From Elusimicrobiota bacterium (GTDB lineage Bacteria; Elusimicrobiota; Elusimicrobia; UBA1565; UBA9628): DNA of 64,000 bases. The notes beneath the pieces were generated by a model that saw only the letters and a program-made list of their open reading frames with translations, did not search any database and was not told where the DNA came from. Location of the stretch: the NCBI GenBank assembly GCA_003452935.1, contig DMMY01000001.1, positions 96,750 through 160,749 of the forward strand. Direction: 5' to 3'. Each line of letters starts with the position of its first letter. Position 1 is the first letter of the stretch. Positions 59,428-64,000 of the stretch are shown in pieces. A program made the translations under genes and the position numbers.

Positions 59428-59778
59428 ATGAAGAGCGCAGCAAGACGCGAGAAGCGCCGGCACCCAAGGTTTCCGGTCGGAATTTCATTGGAGTTGCGCA
59501 CGGGCGGGCAGAGAGTGGGCAAATGCCGCGGCACCATAGTGGATCTGTCGATGGGCGGCATGGCGTTCAAGACCAACGCCGAATTAGAGGAGGGGATGTG
59601 TCTCTATTTGAAATTGAATATCCCTCTCGAGATCCGCGGCGAGGTACGGCATATGAAAGGCTCTCCGGTCGGCGGCATGCATCGTTACGGGGTGCGCTTT
59701 CATAAAATCGGATACGCGGCGCCGGAAGACACCAAACCTCCCAAGTTCATCGCGGCGCAGTTCAGGAAGAACCCGTGA
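59428..59778 (+). CDS. PilZ-domain protein embedded in the atp operon
   Basis: A 116-residue stand-alone PilZ domain. The c-di-GMP-binding motifs are complete: RRHPR (RxxxR, 10-14) and DLSMGGM (D/NxSxxG, 39-44). Strands follow (CLYLKLNIPLEIRGEVRHM, GGMHRYGVRFHKIG). It starts with a ribosome site GAGGAG ahead of ATG 59428 and overlaps atpD by GTGA (59775-59778), so its translation is coupled to atpD. Probably a c-di-GMP effector; partner unknown. Confidence 0.9.
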   Translation: MKSAARREKRRHPRFPVGISLELRTGGQRVGKCRGTIVDLSMGGMAFKTNAELEEGMCLYLKLNIPLEIRGEVRHMKGSPVGGMHRYGVRFHKIGYAAPEDTKPPKFIAAQFRKNP

Positions 59779-61193
59779 GCGCGGGCAAGATCGCGCAGGT
59801 GATCGGAGCGGTGCTGGACGTGGAATTTCCGGCCGGGCAACTTCCCGCGATCCACAACGCCTTGAGCGTCAAACTGGCGGGCGGAGGCGTCCTGATTCTT
59901 GAAGTCGCCGCGCATCTGGGCGACAACACGGTGCGCGCGATAGCCATGGCCCCGACCGAGGGATTGGTGCGCGGAACCCCGGTCGAGGATACCGGCGCTC
60001 CCATCACCGTGCCCGTGGGGCCCGCGTGCCTGGGGCGGCTGCTCGATGTCTTGGGACAACCCAAGGACTACGCCGGTGAAGTTAAAGCCGCGCAAAGCCT
60101 CCCCATCCATCGGCCGCCGCCGGCTCTCGTCGACCAAGTCACCACGCCCCAGATATTCGAGACGGGAATCAAGGTGGTTGACCTTCTGGCGCCCTACGTG
60201 AAGGGCGGCAAAGTCGGGCTTTTCGGCGGGGCGGGCGTGGGCAAGACCGTGGTCATCATGGAGCTCATCAATAACGTGGCCAAGGAGCATGGGGGCGTTT
60301 CCGTTTTTGGAGGGGTGGGGGAGCGCAGCCGCGAAGGCAATGATTTGTGGCTGGACATGCAGCGCTCCAAGCTGGCGGACGGCGCCACGGTGCTTTCCAA
60401 GACCGTGCTGGTATACGGCCAGATGAACGAGCCTCCGGGGGCGCGGGCGCGCGTCGGCTTGACCGCTCTGACGCAGGCGGAGTATTTCCGGGACTTCGAG
60501 GGGCAGAATGTCTTGCTTTTCGTGGATAATGTTTTCCGCTACGTCTTGGCCAATGCCGAGGTTTCGGCGCTCTTGGGACGAATGCCCTCGGCCGTAGGCT
60601 ATCAGCCGACCCTGACCACGGAGGTGGGCGCTCTCCAGGAGAGAATAACCTCCACGTCCAAGGGGTCCATCACCTCCATCCAGGCCATCTATGTGCCGGC
60701 CGACGATCTGACCGATCCCGGGGTGGCCACCACGTTCTCGCATCTCGACGCCACCACCGTGCTCTCGCGGCAGTTGACCGAACTGGGCATCTATCCGGCG
60801 GTGGATCCCCTGGATTCGACCTCGCGCATTCTGGATCCCAAGATCGTGGGTGATGAGCACTATGAAACGGCGCGTTCGGTGCAAAAGACGCTTCAGCGCT
60901 ATCGGGATCTGCAGGATATCATCGCCATCCTGGGCATCGACGAACTTTCCGATGACGACAAGCTTCTGGTTTCGCGCGCCCGCAAGATTCAGAAGTTCCT
61001 GTCGCAGCCTTTTTTCGTGGCCCAGCAGTTCACCGGGCGGCCCGGAAAGTATGTCAAGCTCAAGGATACCATCGCGGGCTTCCGGGATCTGGTCGCGGGC
61101 AAATATGATGCTCTTCCGGAACAGGCCTTTTATATGGTGGGACCTATCGAGGAGGCCGTGGCGAGCGCCGAGGCCATGGGGGTCAAGGGCTGA
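59775..61193 (+). CDS. atpD: ATP synthase F1 subunit beta
   Basis: Catalytic subunit, 472 residues, GTG start at 59775 overlapping the PilZ stop. Walker A GGAGVGKT (151-158), GGVGERSREGNDL with the catalytic Glu, VLLFVDNVFRYV (Walker B region; FRYV has Tyr where Phe is common), and ALPEQAFYMVGPIEEAV at the end. Its stop overlaps atpC (TGATG). Confidence 0.97.
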   Translation: MSAGKIAQVIGAVLDVEFPAGQLPAIHNALSVKLAGGGVLILEVAAHLGDNTVRAIAMAPTEGLVRGTPVEDTGAPITVPVGPACLGRLLDVLGQPKDYAGEVKAAQSLPIHRPPPALVDQVTTPQIFETGIKVVDLLAPYVKGGKVGLFGGAGVGKTVVIMELINNVAKEHGGVSVFGGVGERSREGNDLWLDMQRSKLADGATVLSKTVLVYGQMNEPPGARARVGLTALTQAEYFRDFEGQNVLLFVDNVFRYVLANAEVSALLGRMPSAVGYQPTLTTEVGALQERITSTSKGSITSIQAIYVPADDLTDPGVATTFSHLDATTVLSRQLTELGIYPAVDPLDSTSRILDPKIVGDEHYETARSVQKTLQRYRDLQDIIAILGIDELSDDDKLLVSRARKIQKFLSQPFFVAQQFTGRPGKYVKLKDTIAGFRDLVAGKYDALPEQAFYMVGPIEEAVASAEAMGVKG

Positions 61194-61621
61194 TGTCCGG
61201 GCAGCTGACTTTGGAGGTGGTCACTCCGGAGCGTCTGGCGTTTAGCGGCGGTGTCGATTTTGTGGTCTTGCCGGCCTGGGAAGGCGAGATGGGGGTGTTG
61301 CCCGGGCATGCCCCGTTTTTAGTGCAGCTGCAGCCGGGGGAGGTCCGATTTAGGGACCGAGGGGAGATGCGGCGTTTTGCGGTCTCCGGAGGGTTCGCCG
61401 AGATCAAGGAGGACAAGGTGGCTCTTTTCGCGGAGACGGCCGAAATGGCGGAACAGATCGACGCGGAGCGGGCGCGGCAGGCCTTGGAACGGGCTCGCGG
61501 CAAATTGCGCGGCAAGGAGCTTGATCCCATGACCCTGGCGCAAGCCGAGGCATCCTTGCAGCGCGCCCGGTTGCGGCTCAAGATCGCGGGTTTACGCAAG
61601 GGAGGCAGGAGAGGGCCATGA
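61193..61621 (+). CDS. atpC: ATP synthase F1 subunit epsilon
   Basis: Inhibitory rotor subunit, 142 residues. Beta-sandwich LTLEVVTPERLAFSGGVDFVVLPAWEGEMGVLPGHAPFLVQLQPGEVRF is diagnostic, followed by the C-terminal two-helix part (AERARQALERARGKLRGKEL). Overlaps the lipoprotein gene by 4 bases. Confidence 0.95.
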   Translation: MSGQLTLEVVTPERLAFSGGVDFVVLPAWEGEMGVLPGHAPFLVQLQPGEVRFRDRGEMRRFAVSGGFAEIKEDKVALFAETAEMAEQIDAERARQALERARGKLRGKELDPMTLAQAEASLQRARLRLKIAGLRKGGRRGP

Positions 61622-62229
61622 ATATCCTCGGATGGAGTCTCTTGATTGCATGCGCGGGCGGCTGCAACCTGTGGGCCGCTGCCCCGAAGCCGGCGGGTAG
61701 GACGCAGGACCAGGCGGCGGAGAAGGAGGCGGACATGACCTTGGTGACGCATTCCGCGGTGCAGTGGCTTAAGGTTTATCCGTTGCCTATTTATAAGGAA
61801 CGCTGGAATATGGAATTGACGGTCAAGAGTTTGGGAAGCGATCTGCCTCGAGTTCGTTCGGTTTTCGCCAAGGCGGGTGCTTCCCTGGTGGACTCCGATG
61901 AGGTCGCAGCCGCGGGTCCGCTGCGCAAAATGAGCTACCGCTGCTCGCAGAAGTCGGCCCGGCAGGCGCTTCTGGACTTGCGCAAGATCGGGTCCTGCCG
62001 AGAGCCGGTTATCCGGCCTATCGTGGAGCCGGTCGCGCTTTCCGAGGTAGAAGGAAAAATTTCAGCCCTGGAAGCGGATAGGGCCAGGCATGGCGTCGAG
62101 CTTTCCCGCATGCCCGCTGTTTCCGGCTTGGTCGAAGAACTTTTGGGGCACTTGCGCGGAGTGGAATCCGCCCTGCGCAAGCCGGAAGTTGAAGTGCTTA
62201 TTCATTTAACTGTCGGGGACCGGCAATAG
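61618..62229 (+). CDS. Probable lipoprotein of unknown function
   Basis: A 203-residue protein. SLLIAC near the start is an acceptable lipobox (Cys12), or the signal may end at AGGC. The mature part has an alpha/beta domain (NMELTVKSLGSDLPRVRSVFAKAGASLVDSDEV) and a C-terminal coiled coil (VEGKISALEADRARHGVELSRM), a layout reminiscent of DUF4349-type lipoproteins. Coupled to atpC by ATGA. Function unknown. Confidence 0.65.
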   Translation: MNILGWSLLIACAGGCNLWAAAPKPAGRTQDQAAEKEADMTLVTHSAVQWLKVYPLPIYKERWNMELTVKSLGSDLPRVRSVFAKAGASLVDSDEVAAAGPLRKMSYRCSQKSARQALLDLRKIGSCREPVIRPIVEPVALSEVEGKISALEADRARHGVELSRMPAVSGLVEELLGHLRGVESALRKPEVEVLIHLTVGDRQ

Positions 62230-62258
62230 CCATCTATCGCGATACGGGCAGGAGCGGA

Positions 62259-63239
62259 TTGCCCGGGACGCATTTTGCGCCCGGTCGTGCTCTGGCCATG
62301 GCGGCCCTCTTGTGCTGGACCGGCTGCGCCTCCGCGCCCGATTTTAAACCCAGGCTTAAGGACATCCGGCCCCTGCCTAAATTTTTTCTCCAGGAAATCG
62401 TAACCCGCAGCCAGGCCGCGGGGCTGAAGTTGAGGATTTACAAAACAGGATCGGTCACTGTTGCGGGCGATGTTCTCTCCGATTTGAAAAGCTCCAATTC
62501 CCGAGTGCGTCTGGATATCCCGGCGTTCGTTTTGCGACATCCAACCCGAGGGGTCGTGCTCTTCGACGCGGGGTTGCCCGCGGCCGCGGCCATGTCCGGG
62601 GCTAGGCAGTCGGCCAACGAATTCGGAGAACCTTTTGAGCCGCAAGCGGGATTGGATCTGGCGAGCCAGCTTGAGCGCGAGGGGATCGGTCCGGGCGAGG
62701 TGCGCTGGATCATCCTTTCGCATCTCCATTGGGACCATGTGGGACGCGTTGACGCTTTCCCCAATGCCACGGTCATGGTGGATCGGCGGGAGTGGGAGGC
62801 TCAGAAGGAGATGACGGCTAATAACTCCGGTCCGGAGCAATTCGATCCGGCGGCCATGGAGCCCAATATCCGGCTGCGACTCGTTGATTTTTCCTCGGCC
62901 CCGGCCTATGGGGTATTCGATCACGGCTTGGACCTGTTCAGCGACGGCTCGATGTTTCTCCTGGAACTTTCCGGGCACACGCCGGGCAGCATGGGTTTGT
63001 GGGTCAATCTTGACGCCGGACCGGCGCTGTTGGCCGGCGACGCTTCCTGGATTCTGGACAACCATCAAGATCTGGCCTTGCCGCTGCGCCAGTCCATGCA
63101 TGCGCCTCTGCAGTATTGGCGCAAACTCAATATGCTCAAACAGATGCAAGATGCCGTGCCGCAACTCATCATTTTTCCAGGCCACGATCTTATGCCGCTC
63201 AAACTCCAGCCGCGTCCGGACATCAGTTTGGCGCCCTGA
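62259..63239 (+). CDS. Metallo-beta-lactamase-fold lipoprotein (lactonase-like)
   Basis: A 326-residue MBL-fold hydrolase. The N-terminus LLCWTGCAS is a lipobox-like signal, so it is probably anchored in the envelope. Zinc ligands: LSHLHWDHVG (HxHxDH), later LSGHTPGSMG (H), AGDASW (D) and FPGHD (H). The layout is like the AiiA/AttM-type lactonases (MBL with two zinc ions). TTG 62259 is the indicated start (AGGAG just before); ATG 62298 is an alternative. Substrate (acyl-homoserine lactone or other ester) not determined. Last gene before the rRNA promoter. Confidence 0.85.
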   Translation: MPGTHFAPGRALAMAALLCWTGCASAPDFKPRLKDIRPLPKFFLQEIVTRSQAAGLKLRIYKTGSVTVAGDVLSDLKSSNSRVRLDIPAFVLRHPTRGVVLFDAGLPAAAAMSGARQSANEFGEPFEPQAGLDLASQLEREGIGPGEVRWIILSHLHWDHVGRVDAFPNATVMVDRREWEAQKEMTANNSGPEQFDPAAMEPNIRLRLVDFSSAPAYGVFDHGLDLFSDGSMFLLELSGHTPGSMGLWVNLDAGPALLAGDASWILDNHQDLALPLRQSMHAPLQYWRKLNMLKQMQDAVPQLIIFPGHDLMPLKLQPRPDISLAP

Positions 63240-63383
63240 TGCAACATCGCGGGCGCGCTGTCAAGCGGAAAATCAGCGGTATATTTTTTTCTGCCGGATA
63301 CGACCCGAAGTCGTTTCTTCGTCGGAAGCGAGGCCCCTGAAAAAAGCGGCCGGCCGGCGGTTGGCGCGCGCGTAAAAAAACGC
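63240..63383. other. Intergenic region between the MBL lipoprotein and the rRNA promoter
   Basis: GC-rich spacer (e.g. the CGGCCGGCCGGCGG run near 63345) with one T-tract at 63284-63291 that is preceded by only a weak stem; no convincing terminator or ORF. Confidence 0.4.
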
Positions 63384-63414
63384 TTGACAAGAAACGTGAA
63401 AGTCGTGCTATAAT
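63384..63414 (+). promoter_or_regulatory. rRNA operon promoter
   Basis: Perfect TTGACA (63384-63389) and TATAAT (63409-63414) with a 19-base spacer. It lies ~320 bases upstream of the 16S start. The long spacer could mark a regulated rRNA promoter. Confidence 0.8.
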
Positions 63415-63736
63415 ATTCCCGTCAGCTTGTGAAGTCAAGCGGACGGCAAAGCAACTTGCCGCTTCTGACTTCCCGAAGCTCGGGAAGCCAAGAGGGTAAG
63501 TTTCGGTCTTTGAAAATTGGGTTTGCCAACGAATAGGCGCTCTGTCCTCCAAACGCGGTCGCAAGACCGCAAATGGGGAGAGGGTGCTAAGGTAAAATTG
63601 GTGTGTTTCGCCGCGGAGGCGTCCGTCGCTGGACGCGGAAACGGCGGAAAACAAGATCGAGCAAGAAGTCAATTCACTCCATTTGGGAGAAAAACGGAAG
63701 TACCGGGCCCTTAGCCTGGGAAAACGTCCAAACCAT
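63415..63736 (+). ncRNA. 16S rRNA precursor leader
   Basis: The 322-base leader holds several strong hairpins: a CTTCCCGA/TCGGGAAG stem at 63468-63486, and GCGGTC-GCAA-GACCGC at 63557-63572 with a stable tetraloop. GGTCTTTGAAAATT at about 63506-63519 resembles the boxA antitermination site (consensus like TGCTCTTTGAAAA). The rest should pair with sequence beyond the 16S for RNase III processing, which lies outside the window. Confidence 0.6.
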
Positions 63737-64000
63737 TTAATGGAGAGTTTGATCCTGGCTCAGAATTAACGCTGGCAGAGTGCATAACACATGCAAGTCG
63801 AGCGGTGCTTGCAGCGTATCGCAAGCATAGCGGCAGACGAGTGAGTAGCACGTAAACAACCTTCCCCTGAAAGGCGAATAACGCCGCGAAAGCGGTGCTA
63901 ATACGCCGTACTATCCCTTGGGGGCATCTCCAGGGGCTGATAGGTCCGCAAGGGCCGTTCAGGGAGGGGTTTGCGGCCCATCAGCTAGTTGGTGAGGTAA
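63737..64000 (+). rRNA. rrs: 16S ribosomal RNA, 5' part (continues beyond window)
   Basis: The universal AGAGTTTGATCCTGGCTCAG lies at 63744-63763, which places base 1 at about 63737. ACACATGCAAGTCGA and a V1 hairpin (GCTTGCAGCGTATCGCAAGC) follow. AGTGAGTAGCACGTAAACAAC differs from the more usual GGGTGAGTAACACGTGGG stretch. Only about 264 bases are present. The sequence is enough for a database placement. Confidence 0.97.

Overview
This is a compact, GC-rich (roughly 60%) bacterial chromosome segment close to the replication origin. It opens inside dnaN, continues dciA-gyrB-gyrA, carries parAB with a parS-like site at 12-14 kb, and ends about 260 bases into a 16S rRNA gene. The cell is a diderm: there is a TonB-dependent receptor, an outer-membrane barrel candidate, lipoproteins and a heptose-epimerase-like protein. 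I could not fix the phylum by eye. Gene order and protein style fit an Elusimicrobiota-like lineage, but this is a low-confidence guess that the partial 16S (63737 onward) would settle.

Layout. 0-13.7 kb: replication and segregation (dnaN, dciA, gyrB, gyrA, parA, parB) with serS, mazG, asd and several secreted proteins of unknown function. 13.8-21.4 kb: a deoxyhypusine-synthase-like/agmatinase polyamine pair, a secreted HAD-fold protein with lost catalytic residues, tatD with TPR/HEAT and membrane proteins, and one tRNA. 21.4-28.2 kb: an NhaR-like LysR regulator, a PAP2 phosphatase, a ZIP transporter, acetate kinase, a 167-bp foldback element, a beta-barrel candidate and an M3-peptidase-like protein whose HExxH reads HAMGH. 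28.3-35.6 kb: a thioredoxin-reductase-like flavoprotein without CxxC, an RlmN-like radical SAM/isochorismatase fusion, a BtuB-like receptor behind two tandem cobalamin riboswitches, a B12-type radical SAM protein and a chorismate mutase. 35.7-42.7 kb: clpC, a beta-lactamase-like serine hydrolase, recA and xerD. 42.7-46.5 kb: thiolase, carbamoyltransferase, SxtJ-like and DUF5989-like proteins in one operon. 46.5-52.8 kb: a glycosyltransferase-acetyltransferase-thiolase-response regulator operon, a receiver-GGDDF protein and a toxin-antitoxin pair. 52.9-63.2 kb: a complete F1Fo ATP synthase operon interrupted by a secreted protein, an epimerase and a PilZ protein, followed by a lipoprotein and a metallo-beta-lactamase-fold lipoprotein. 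63.4 kb to the end: an rRNA promoter, leader and 16S start.

How it fits together. Most genes lie in tight operons with 1-4 base start/stop overlaps, so translational coupling is widespread. Several promoters place the -10 box within about 10 bases of the start codon, suggesting leaderless or near-leaderless mRNAs. The most unusual features are (1) the RlmN-like/isochorismatase fusion, which keeps the methyl-carrying Cys but lacks the resolving Cys and is coupled to a flavoprotein lacking its redox disulfide; (2) tandem cobalamin riboswitches separated by an intrinsic terminator; (3) a PilZ (c-di-GMP receptor) gene embedded between atpG and atpD with a 4-base overlap into atpD; and (4) several enzyme-fold proteins with substituted catalytic residues.
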